Position numbers and translations under genes: made by a program. This document shows positions 9,706-17,106 of a stretch of 64,000 nucleotides of DNA, piece by piece. The DNA comes from Marinomonas transparens (GTDB lineage: Bacteria > Pseudomonadota > Gammaproteobacteria > Pseudomonadales > Marinomonadaceae): assembly GCF_016463975.1 (NCBI RefSeq), contig NZ_JAEMNX010000002.1:310001-374000 (forward strand), read 5' to 3'. The notes beneath the pieces were generated by a model, which saw nothing but the letters and a program-made list of their open reading frames with translations, did no database searches and was not told where the DNA came from. Numbering within the stretch: the first letter of the stretch is position 1; the number at the start of each line of letters is the position of its first letter.

Positions 9706-9933
9706 AACGAGACCACTTCCACCTTAGGAAATCCATTTAAAGTGCTGTCTTAACCCAATTAAACCCACGTGTCGAGCAATAGAAAACGGCACAACACCAT
9801 TTATAAGTCACATTAATCCACTAGCTTAAATAGAGCTCCTGCTACTACTAAGTATCACCGATATCCAAAGACTCCGTTTATTTAAGAAGCACCTCATTCA
9901 CAGTTCTATAAAATCCCTATGAAATAAAACCTA

Positions 9934-9959
9934 TTGACAAATTTTATTTTTTGTATGAT
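9934..9959 (+). promoter_or_regulatory. Possible promoter of the amide operon
   Basis: A perfect TTGACA (9934-9939) and a near-consensus TATGAT (9954-9959) are present, but the spacer is 14 bases, shorter than the usual 16-18. Either this is an intrinsically weak promoter needing an activator, or another -10 is used (TGATTT at 9956 would give 16). The start would fall near 9967, giving a leader of about 300 bases. Confidence 0.4.
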
Positions 9960-9994
9960 TTTATATTTAGCAACAACAAAAACCTCTGCTAGAC

Positions 9995-10069
9995 GATGTG
10001 CCAATAACGCCACATCATCAGTTCAAAAGCAATTCTAATCTTGTCGACAATAGCGTCGATTCTTTTTTT
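9995..10069 (+). promoter_or_regulatory. Paired hexaloop hairpins with T-run: candidate ANTAR antitermination leader
   Basis: Hairpin one (9995-10016): GATGTG pairs with CACATC, then a C-C mismatch and a C-G pair close the six-base loop AATAAC. Hairpin two (10043-10060): TCGAC pairs with GTCGA around the six-base loop AATAGC and is followed by seven T (10063-10069), as in an intrinsic terminator. ANTAR proteins are known to bind tandem hairpins with six-base loops; the reported loop rule is A at position 1 and G at position 4. Here A1 holds but position 4 is A in both loops, so the match is partial. The operon encodes an AmiR-like ANTAR protein, which makes the role plausible. Confidence 0.45.
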
Positions 10070-10090
10070 ACTAGATCACCAGTCTGATTG

Positions 10091-10131
10091 TTTGGCCTAA
10101 TGCAGAACAGCAAGTTCTGATTAAGGCCAAA
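10091..10131 (+). repeat. Long imperfect inverted repeat in the amide-operon leader
   Basis: TTTGGCCT pairs with AGGCCAAA and, across small bulges, CAGAAC pairs with GTTCTG around the loop AGCAA: about 17 base pairs in 41 bases. No T-run follows, so it is not a simple terminator. It lies just after the hairpin/T-run element and could be an alternative fold, a protein-binding dyad, or an RNA-stability element. Confidence 0.55.
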
Positions 10132-10271
10132 GACCATTCAGCCTGACCGATAAGTATTTAAATGAGCCTTTCGGCAATCAATTTCATTACTTCACTTTCG
10201 ATGTCAAAAAAATATCGAAGATTTCTTGAGCCCCCCAAACGCCAAAATTTTATTGTAGCTAAGGATGAATC

Positions 10272-11801
10272 ATGACGATACGACGCCCACAACATTCAGA
10301 CCTACTCACATCAAGCGATAAGCTTGGGCTTCGTCTAGAAAGCCACGATATAAGTGACTACCTCACCATTCTTGAAGATGTTTGCGCTGACTACGATATT
10401 GTGGACTCAATGACACCTGAGCACACTCAAGTCACTTACCCTAGAACCCCTGGAATATTCCCTACACCTGAAGACAACCCCTATAATGCCTGGTATGTAA
10501 AAACCGAAGTTAAAGGCAAAAATAAAGGCCGCTTAGCTGGCCTGAAAGTCGCCCTCAAAGACAATGTTTGCCTTGCTGGAGTACCAATGATGAACGGTTC
10601 ATCCACACTACGCGGATATGTGCCAGATATTGATGCTACCGTTGTAACACGCTTGTTAGACGCAGGGGGAACCATATTAGGCAAAGCGCAATGCGAGTAT
10701 TTTTGTGTCTCAGGCAGCAGCCATACGAGTGCACAAGGAGCAGTAGTAAATCCCCGCAAAGCAGGCCATTCAGCCGGGGGATCTTCATCAGGTTGTGCCG
10801 CATTAATTGCCAGTGGTCATGTGGATCTCGCTATTGGCACTGACCAAGGTGGATCCGTGCGAATCCCCGCCGCTTATTCTGGTTTTTATGGTATGAAGCC
10901 CACCCATGGCCTTATTCCATACACAGGGGTTATGCCTATCGAGATGACCTTAGATCATGTTGGCTTAATGAGTAATACCGTAGAGCACAACGCATTATTT
11001 TTAGAAACCTTAGCAGGCCTAGATAACCTAGACCCTAGGCAACAACACCTACCTATCTCATTTGACTATAGCAGCAAGCTTAACAAAGGCTGTAACGACT
11101 TACGGATTGGTGTTGTCAAAGAGGGATTTAACTGGGACAACTCAGAGAAGGATGTTGATGAAAGTGTTCGTAATGCCGCCAACCTTTATAAAAGCTTAGG
11201 AGCGACGGTGAGCGAGGTTAGCATTCCGTTGCATAGAAAAGGCCATGCCATTTGGTCACCTATTGCCGTCGAAGGCACAACCCAGCTATTGCAGGGTTAC
11301 AACTATGGATCAAATTGGAAAGGCCTGTACGTAACAAGCTTAATGAGAGCACAACGTGATTGGCAACAACATGCGGCCGAATTCCCCCATGATTTAAAAT
11401 CCTGTCTTTTAGCTGGCGACTACTTCTCTAGCCAATACGCAGGTCAGTATTATGCCAAAGCACAAAACTTGGTAAGACGACTAAAAGCAGCTTATATCAA
11501 CGCGTTCAAAGACTTCGACTTGCTGTTAATGCCAACCGTTCCATTAAAAGCCCCTCGACTACTTACCTCGGATGCAAGTGCATCAAACTTTGTCACACGA
11601 GCCCTAGAAATGAATGCCAATACCGCCCCGTTTAATATTACCGGCTTACCGGCTATGAGCCTGCCTTGTGGGCAATCAAATGGATTACCTATTGGCATGA
11701 TGCTCATTGCTCCAGACTTTAAAGAAGCCACAATTTATCAAGCCGCTGCCGCCTTCGAAAGGGCCTATGACTGGCCTAACCTGACACATAATAAAGCCTA
11801 A
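10272..11801 (+). CDS. Amidase-signature family amidase
   Basis: A 509-residue hydrolase cleaving a carboxamide to acid and ammonia. The Ser-cisSer-Lys catalytic set is visible: Lys in ALKDNV (about residue 96), cis-Ser in AGGSSSG (about 171) and nucleophile Ser in GGSVRIPA (about 195). The N-terminal 80 residues before the core, and the overall layout, resemble the enantioselective amidases found with nitrile hydratases. No nitrile hydratase is present here. It is not the nitrilase-fold AmiE of Pseudomonas aeruginosa, although its neighbours are AmiC and AmiR types. AAGGATG precedes the ATG. One base separates its stop from the next start, so the two are translationally coupled. No signal peptide, hence cytoplasmic. 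Confidence 0.9.
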   Translation: MTIRRPQHSDLLTSSDKLGLRLESHDISDYLTILEDVCADYDIVDSMTPEHTQVTYPRTPGIFPTPEDNPYNAWYVKTEVKGKNKGRLAGLKVALKDNVCLAGVPMMNGSSTLRGYVPDIDATVVTRLLDAGGTILGKAQCEYFCVSGSSHTSAQGAVVNPRKAGHSAGGSSSGCAALIASGHVDLAIGTDQGGSVRIPAAYSGFYGMKPTHGLIPYTGVMPIEMTLDHVGLMSNTVEHNALFLETLAGLDNLDPRQQHLPISFDYSSKLNKGCNDLRIGVVKEGFNWDNSEKDVDESVRNAANLYKSLGATVSEVSIPLHRKGHAIWSPIAVEGTTQLLQGYNYGSNWKGLYVTSLMRAQRDWQQHAAEFPHDLKSCLLAGDYFSSQYAGQYYAKAQNLVRRLKAAYINAFKDFDLLLMPTVPLKAPRLLTSDASASNFVTRALEMNANTAPFNITGLPAMSLPCGQSNGLPIGMMLIAPDFKEATIYQAAAAFERAYDWPNLTHNKA

Positions 11802-11802
11802 A

Positions 11803-12969
11803 ATGAGTACGACAATGAAATCATTAAAAGCCACAAAAGCAGGCTACCCAGTTGGCTTATTATTCTCTCAGCATAGCTTAACGGCCGCAGTAGAACAGAC
11901 TCAAAAGCAGGCAACGCTTCTCGCCATAGAGGAAATTAATGGTGTGGGAGGCATTAATGGCATACCTCTCGCGCCATTTTCAATGTCGATAGGCCCCGAG
12001 CCTAAAGACTATCAAGGTGCTGTTCAGCATATGTGTGATACCAATCAAGCCAACGTTATATTCGGCCCACATATGTCTAATAGTCGTAAAGCGGTATTAC
12101 CTATTGTCGAAAATAAAGGTGCGCTATTATTTTACCCAACACTTTATGAAGGCTTTGAATATTCTTCGAATTGCTTTTATACCGGTGCCGCACCGAATCA
12201 AAATTCCTTTCAACTGGCAAAGTATGTCATTGAAAATTATGGCAAGCGCGTCCTTTTTATAGGCAGCAACTACATCTATGCCCATGAATCTAACCGTATT
12301 ATGCAAGAGCTATTTGAACAAATAGGGGGCGAGGTTTTAGACAGCTTATATTTCCCTTTGAATAGCTCCAGTGAAGATTTTGATTACGCGATACAAAGAG
12401 CCGAAGCATTAGCCCCTGATGTTATTTACTCCACTGTCGTTGGCAAAGACACCACCACGTTTTACGAAGCCTATGGACGTTCCAAGCTACAGCGTGAGAT
12501 CACCCCGATAGTCAGCCTTGCCACTAATGAATCGGATATTTCGATGATGAGCGCCGATGCGGCGGAAGGACATATCAGCGCGGCGCCTTATTTTGAATCA
12601 TTAGCATCCGAGAAAAACCAGCTATTTGTACAGCAATATAAACAGCGCTTTGGTGATAACTCCCCCATTACAGCTGGGGCTGAGAGCGCCTATTTTCAAG
12701 CTCACCTTTTTGCCATCGCCGCCCGCCAATCAGTTGACCTAACGTTGGAAAGTATTGTCGGTAACCTAGGTGGAGCAACATTCGATGCGCCACAAGGCCG
12801 CGTTCAAATTCACTCAGATAATCACCACACATACCTTTGGCCACGTATTGCAAAAGTAAACCATAACCGTCGTTTTGAAATAATCGATGTCGCATCACAG
12901 GCGGTATGCCCTGAGCCTTACCTAATTCGTTACAACTTTAGCAACAATAAAACTAACGATTATGAATAA
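11803..12969 (+). CDS. amiC: AmiC-like cytoplasmic amide sensor / negative regulator
   Basis: A 388-residue type-I periplasmic-binding-fold protein without a signal peptide, which separates it from transporter-binding subunits. It matches AmiC of Pseudomonas aeruginosa (about 385 residues) along its length from recall: VGLLFSQHSLTA, NGVGGINGIPL, PTLYEGFEYS, GAAPNQNS, FIGSNYIYAHESNRIM, STVVG and APQGRVQI. In that system AmiC binds small amides and releases the antiterminator AmiR. Here it sits between the amidase and the amiR-like gene, whose start overlaps its last 8 bases, supporting stoichiometric AmiC-AmiR complex formation. The ligand is unknown and need not be acetamide. Confidence 0.88.
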   Translation: MSTTMKSLKATKAGYPVGLLFSQHSLTAAVEQTQKQATLLAIEEINGVGGINGIPLAPFSMSIGPEPKDYQGAVQHMCDTNQANVIFGPHMSNSRKAVLPIVENKGALLFYPTLYEGFEYSSNCFYTGAAPNQNSFQLAKYVIENYGKRVLFIGSNYIYAHESNRIMQELFEQIGGEVLDSLYFPLNSSSEDFDYAIQRAEALAPDVIYSTVVGKDTTTFYEAYGRSKLQREITPIVSLATNESDISMMSADAAEGHISAAPYFESLASEKNQLFVQQYKQRFGDNSPITAGAESAYFQAHLFAIAARQSVDLTLESIVGNLGGATFDAPQGRVQIHSDNHHTYLWPRIAKVNHNRRFEIIDVASQAVCPEPYLIRYNFSNNKTNDYE

Positions 12970-13642
12970 GCATCATAGAAAGTTTAGCCACCCAAGTAAA
13001 ACACGACTTAGTGACCTTAACGGTCTCCAAGTGGGCGTTATGCTTCCCCCAAGTGCCGAAACACAACTACTCATCAAACACTTACAACGTATTGGGTGTG
13101 AACCAATTATTTTATGGCCGATACTCAAAGAACTCCCCAAAAATATAGACACAGTCATCACTACTGTAGAGCCTGAATACCGATTAAAAATGAATCTCTT
13201 GCTAGATTCACTTAATGAGCTAAGTCCACCTTTTATTGCCATCGTCGAATATGAAGACCCCTCTACTCTGCAATTGATATTAGAGATGCGCACGGCGGCA
13301 GTCATTGAGCGGCCAATAAAACCTTTTGGCCTACTGACAAATTTAATGATCGCTAGAGAGAGTTGGCAACAACGCGTCAACATTAGCGTTGAACGAGAAA
13401 AACTCGCACTTAAAGTAGAACAGACTTCTAGAATCGGCATTGCCGAGCTTTTGTTGATGCACAACAACAAGATAGATCAAAACAACGCCCGACGTCTTTT
13501 ACAGAAAATGGCAATGAATAGCCGTCGCTCACTTGAACAAGTGGCCCAAAAGGTCCTCTGTAATGAAGCACCTGAAGGATTAACTGATATTTTGAATCAT
13601 ATGCAAAATCCAACACAACACGACAAAAAGCAGGATGAATAA
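12962..13642 (+). CDS. amiR: AmiR-like ANTAR-domain transcription antiterminator
   Basis: A 226-residue RNA-binding regulator. An N-terminal pseudo-receiver fold (about residues 20-140, GLQVGVMLPPSAETQLLIKHL) is followed by a coiled-coil helix (about 140-165) and a C-terminal ANTAR three-helix domain (about 165-210: RIGIAELLLMHNNKID, NARRLLQKMAMNSRRSLEQVA). In the known system it binds the leader RNA of the amidase operon and prevents termination when AmiC is ligand-bound. The N-terminal extension of about 20 residues is longer than in the Pseudomonas protein as I remember it. It overlaps the amiC-like gene by 8 bases and is followed after 2 bases by the dehydrogenase gene. Confidence 0.9.
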   Translation: MNKHHRKFSHPSKTRLSDLNGLQVGVMLPPSAETQLLIKHLQRIGCEPIILWPILKELPKNIDTVITTVEPEYRLKMNLLLDSLNELSPPFIAIVEYEDPSTLQLILEMRTAAVIERPIKPFGLLTNLMIARESWQQRVNISVEREKLALKVEQTSRIGIAELLLMHNNKIDQNNARRLLQKMAMNSRRSLEQVAQKVLCNEAPEGLTDILNHMQNPTQHDKKQDE

Positions 13643-13644
13643 CA

Positions 13645-14802
13645 ATGAACACATTTCATTTCAATACGGCTAAGAGCATTCATTTTGGTGTCGGGGCACT
13701 CTCAACTATTGGTCAACTGGTACAGCAAGAAATAGGCACACGTGTCATGCTGGTAACGGATTCTGGGATGATGAGTACTGGCATTGTTGATCAAGCGCTG
13801 ACACATCTATCAAAAGCTGGCATTGATGTTGTGCTGTTTCAAGACGTGATTGCGGACCCAACCGAAAGTGTCATTCTTAGTGCCGTTGGACAAGCTAAAA
13901 CTGCTAAAGTTGAAGGTATCATCGGCTTAGGTGGAGGCTCATCTCTTGATGTTGCTAAACTCATTGCCCTACTGTGTGCTGGAGAAAGTACACTGGCTAG
14001 TGCTTATGGTGTCGGAAATGCGAGTACTGTTCGTCTTCCTTTACTCCTGGTGCCAACCACCGCAGGAACGGGCTCAGAAGTCACACCTATTGCAATTGTC
14101 ACCACAGGTTCAAGTCAAAAAATGGGCGTTGTTTCCCCTACCCTATTACCTGACATTGCGCTTCTTGACCCCCTGCTAACCTTAGGCTTACCGCCACACA
14201 TCACCGCCGCAACTGGTATTGACGCTATGGTGCATGCCATTGAGTCCTATGCTTCAACCAACCCAAATAACAATCCCATATCGCGTTTTTGTGCGGAAAA
14301 AGCATTACAACTCATTAGTACGTCGCTTTTAACCGCTGTACGAATTGGCACTAACCTTCAAGCCCGTTCAGACATGCTGTTAGGCTCCATGTTAGCCGGT
14401 CAGGCCTTTGCAAACTCCCCCGTGGCGGCCGTACACGCTCTTGCTTACCCTCTAGGAGGGTATTTTCATATCCCCCATGGCTTATCAAATGCCCTCGTTT
14501 TACCCCATGTATTACGCTTTAACCTTGAAACGTCGCCACAAGCTTACTGCGAACTCGCCACCTTAATTTTTCCTGAACTTAACTCGATAGATGAGCAAAA
14601 GCGAGGATCCGCATTGTGCGACAAACTTGTGGAACTTTCTAACCTCTGTGGGCTACCGCAATCGTTACGAGAAATGAAGATCCCAGAAGAAATACTTCCA
14701 GTGCTGGCAAAAGACGCAATGAAACAAACCCGCCTGTTGGCGAATAACCCGAGATCAATTAATGAGTCAGAAGCGCTTTCTATTTATCAGGCCGCTTACT
14801 GA
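13645..14802 (+). CDS. Iron-containing (group III) alcohol dehydrogenase
   Basis: A 385-residue NAD(P)-dependent dehydrogenase of the Fe-ADH family. The nucleotide-binding GLGGGSSLDVAK lies at about 92-103, followed by PTTAGTGSEVTP. The metal ligands are seen in GIDAMVHAIES (Asp and His, about 193 and 197) and HALAYPLGGYFHIPHG (two His, about 264 and 278). It is 2 bases after amiR and in the same transcript by spacing. An alcohol dehydrogenase is not part of the classical ami operon. It suggests that the acid or amine product carries a hydroxyl group, or that an aldehyde is formed, but this is inference. The substrate is not readable from sequence. Confidence 0.9.
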   Translation: MNTFHFNTAKSIHFGVGALSTIGQLVQQEIGTRVMLVTDSGMMSTGIVDQALTHLSKAGIDVVLFQDVIADPTESVILSAVGQAKTAKVEGIIGLGGGSSLDVAKLIALLCAGESTLASAYGVGNASTVRLPLLLVPTTAGTGSEVTPIAIVTTGSSQKMGVVSPTLLPDIALLDPLLTLGLPPHITAATGIDAMVHAIESYASTNPNNNPISRFCAEKALQLISTSLLTAVRIGTNLQARSDMLLGSMLAGQAFANSPVAAVHALAYPLGGYFHIPHGLSNALVLPHVLRFNLETSPQAYCELATLIFPELNSIDEQKRGSALCDKLVELSNLCGLPQSLREMKIPEEILPVLAKDAMKQTRLLANNPRSINESEALSIYQAAY

Positions 14803-14939
14803 GATAAAAAATCTGAATATTTAATGGAATATAAAAATAATAAAAAGGTAGTAAGGCGCAGTAATACTCGAGCTCGAACCATAGCTCTGAAATAACTCAA
14901 ACATAAAAACTATCCAATACCACAAAAGGAACAATCACT

Positions 14940-16151
14940 ATGAAGACGTATATTTTAAAACGTATCGCTTTATCCCTTATGATTTTTTTCGCTGGTTCAT
15001 CTTATGCCCAAGTAAAAATAGGGGCCATTTATGATATTACCGGAGATCTAAATATATTTGGCCTGCAACAAATAAATGGTCTTAATTTAGCCGTTGAAGA
15101 CATCAATGCCAAAGGCGGAGTGCTAGGTGAAAAAATTAAAGTTGTCACTTATGACACACAATCTGCACTCAATAAATATACTCAGTTTGCTAAAACCGCC
15201 GTTCTCAGGGATGGTTTAGATGCCATATTCGCAGGGCTAACGAGCTCTTCACGCGAAGCCATGCGCCCTATTTTTCGTCGCGCCAATATGCCTTATTTCT
15301 ACAGCACTATTTACGAAGGGGGAGCTTGCGATAAACAAACCTTTATAACAGGACCAACGGCATCCCAACAACTCAAACCTCTGATCCAATGGGCCATTAA
15401 AAAATATGGACCTAAAATTTATATCATGGCACCGGATTATAATTTCGGCACCATCTCTGCCAGCTGGATTAATGAATACGCCAAGCAATTTGGTGGCGAA
15501 GTCGTCGGTGAGGACTTTCTCGCTCTGACCGTTACAGACTACTCTCCAACCATTCAAAAAATACAAAGATCTAAGCCTGACTTTGTAGTTGCCCTGCCGG
15601 TTGGCCCAAGCCAAGTCGGTTTTATTGAACAATTTGCCGCTGCCGGTTTAAAAGAAAACACACCGATTGTTTCTTCAAACTACAGCACAGGGAATGAGCA
15701 GGTTTTGTTGTCCCCCTCAGCCGGAAAAGGCATTATTGCGAGTCATGTTTACTTTATGAGTTTGAACACCCCTGAAAACAAAGCTTTTTTAACAAGGTGG
15801 TTTGACAAGTACGGTAAAACTGACGCTATTTCACCAGAAGCGGTTACCGTATGGAATGCCGTACATCTCTGGGCTAAAGCGGTTGAAAAAGCGGGAACAA
15901 CAGACCATACCGCCGTCATTAAAGCCCTTGAATCGGGAGACCTTCATTTCACTGGCCCTAATGGCTTAGTCACGATGGAGGCCGGATCACACCATACGCG
16001 ACAAAATGTCTACATTGCAGAGGGTAATGACCACTATGGTTTTAACATTATAAAAACCTTCCCCAATGCTGCCCCAAATTATGAAAGCCAAGTATGTGAT
16101 CTCATCGCCAATCCAAAACTGGCAAAACACTTCACACCAAGCACAAAATAA
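14940..16151 (+). CDS. Urea/short-chain amide ABC transporter, periplasmic binding protein
   Basis: A 403-residue type-I binding protein with a signal peptide (hydrophobic stretch LSLMIFFAGSSYA, cleavage before QVKIGA). It belongs to the UrtA/FmdD/AmiC-like branch of the branched-chain amino acid transporter family: GAIYDITGDLNIFG, INAKGGVLGEKIKVV, TSSSREAMRP and YSTIYEGGAC. It starts 137 bases after the dehydrogenase gene with an AAAGGAA ribosome site, and is followed by permease and ATPase genes. It should capture the amide in the periplasm. The cytoplasmic AmiC-like sensor shares its fold and is probably tuned to the same ligand. Urea itself cannot be excluded as ligand. Confidence 0.88.
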   Translation: MKTYILKRIALSLMIFFAGSSYAQVKIGAIYDITGDLNIFGLQQINGLNLAVEDINAKGGVLGEKIKVVTYDTQSALNKYTQFAKTAVLRDGLDAIFAGLTSSSREAMRPIFRRANMPYFYSTIYEGGACDKQTFITGPTASQQLKPLIQWAIKKYGPKIYIMAPDYNFGTISASWINEYAKQFGGEVVGEDFLALTVTDYSPTIQKIQRSKPDFVVALPVGPSQVGFIEQFAAAGLKENTPIVSSNYSTGNEQVLLSPSAGKGIIASHVYFMSLNTPENKAFLTRWFDKYGKTDAISPEAVTVWNAVHLWAKAVEKAGTTDHTAVIKALESGDLHFTGPNGLVTMEAGSHHTRQNVYIAEGNDHYGFNIIKTFPNAAPNYESQVCDLIANPKLAKHFTPSTK

Positions 16152-16163
16152 TACTCTCTGATA

Positions 16164-16186
16164 GGCGCCCTATCTTCTAGGGCGCC
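16164..16186 (+). repeat. Strong intercistronic hairpin after the binding-protein gene
   Basis: A perfect 9-base-pair GC-rich stem GGCGCCCTA / TAGGGCGCC closes a five-base loop. There is no T-run, so termination would be inefficient. Its place between a binding-protein gene and its permease genes is where such hairpins often protect the upstream message, giving more binding protein than membrane subunits. Confidence 0.6.
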
Positions 16187-16226
16187 GTATATTCAGCTAA
16201 ATTGCTTATTTCATATGGAGTCAGTT

Positions 16227-17093
16227 ATGGAAATTGATTTTCTGGTGACGGTATTGCTTTCGTCATTATCCAGTGCAGCCATTCTTTTAATCGCCGCCAT
16301 GGGGTTAGCCGTTGTTTTTGGTCTCATGGGGGTCATAAACCTAGCTCACAGCGAGTTTCTAATGATGGGGGCTTATGCTGCGCTTACCATTACTAAGGCG
16401 GGAGTTCCCTACTTACTTTCTATTCCCATTGCCGTAGCCATTACCATGGCAATTGGCGCCGTGGTAGAAATATTGATTATTAGTCGTCTATACGGACGCC
16501 TATTCGATACCATGCTGGCGACCTGGGGACTAAGCATGGTGTTGTTACAGTTAGCCGTTTTACTGTTTGGAACAGCAACGCCAAGCATTAATTTGCCGCA
16601 ATTCAATATCTCTATTGGCGATTACCAGCTTGCGGGTTATCCATTAATCCTCATTGGTGTTGCTGTCATCATGCTGATCTTGATTTACCTACTGATGACA
16701 AAAACAACCTATGGTATGCAGGCCCGTGCCTCCATTCAAGAGCCAGAAATGGCACAGGCAATCGGCATTGAATCATCAAGGGTAAATACCTTTACCTTTG
16801 CATTAGGTTGTGGACTAGCAGGCTTTGCAGGGGCCGTGCTGTTACCTATTATTCCAGCCACACCCAGTATGGGAATGGCCTTCGCAGTAAAATCCTTTCT
16901 AGCCGTTGTGGTTGCCGGCCCTGTGGCATTAACCGGTACCGCACTTACCGCCATTGGACTTGGCGGTGGCGCATCCATTACGGCTAGCCTTCTTACCTCC
17001 GTTGCAGGCGAAGTGTTCTTTTTCATCATCACCGCAGTGCTGCTGTGGCGATATCCCATGGGTATATCGGCCAAGTGGCGTCGTAAACTTTAA
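16227..17093 (+). CDS. Amide/urea ABC transporter permease (LivH/UrtB type)
   Basis: A 288-residue inner-membrane permease of the branched-chain amino acid/urea family with about eight helices. Family signatures: GLAVVFGLMGVINLAHSEFLMMGAY near the N-terminus (broken here by the helix boundary around residue 30) and AGPVALTGTALTAIGLGGG towards the C-terminus. I chose the ATG of MEIDFLV because a GGAG lies six bases upstream. An ATG four codons earlier would swallow that ribosome site. It forms the membrane channel with the permease half of the following fusion gene, 13 bases downstream. Confidence 0.88.
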   Translation: MEIDFLVTVLLSSLSSAAILLIAAMGLAVVFGLMGVINLAHSEFLMMGAYAALTITKAGVPYLLSIPIAVAITMAIGAVVEILIISRLYGRLFDTMLATWGLSMVLLQLAVLLFGTATPSINLPQFNISIGDYQLAGYPLILIGVAVIMLILIYLLMTKTTYGMQARASIQEPEMAQAIGIESSRVNTFTFALGCGLAGFAGAVLLPIIPATPSMGMAFAVKSFLAVVVAGPVALTGTALTAIGLGGGASITASLLTSVAGEVFFFIITAVLLWRYPMGISAKWRRKL

Positions 17094-17106
17094 GGCGGTC
17101 AGCACT

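Larger units (their letters stand above)
9706..10271 (+). promoter_or_regulatory. 566-base intergenic region holding the promoter and leader of the amide cluster
   Basis: No open frame that looks coding lies here on either strand. The right-hand 300 bases contain a possible promoter, several inverted repeats and a hairpin followed by seven T, all upstream of an operon encoding an AmiR-type antiterminator. The left-hand part (9706-9930) would hold the promoter of the minus-strand exporter; I see no clear motif in it. Confidence 0.6.

Noticed and set aside
9706-9930. Sigma54 promoter upstream of the amide operon
   Set aside because: A GGCAC occurs near 9788 but no GC doublet follows at the required spacing.
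15249-15632. Minus-strand 127-codon open frame inside the amide binding-protein gene
   Set aside because: Antisense shadow of a clear coding sequence, with no ribosome site or conserved motif.
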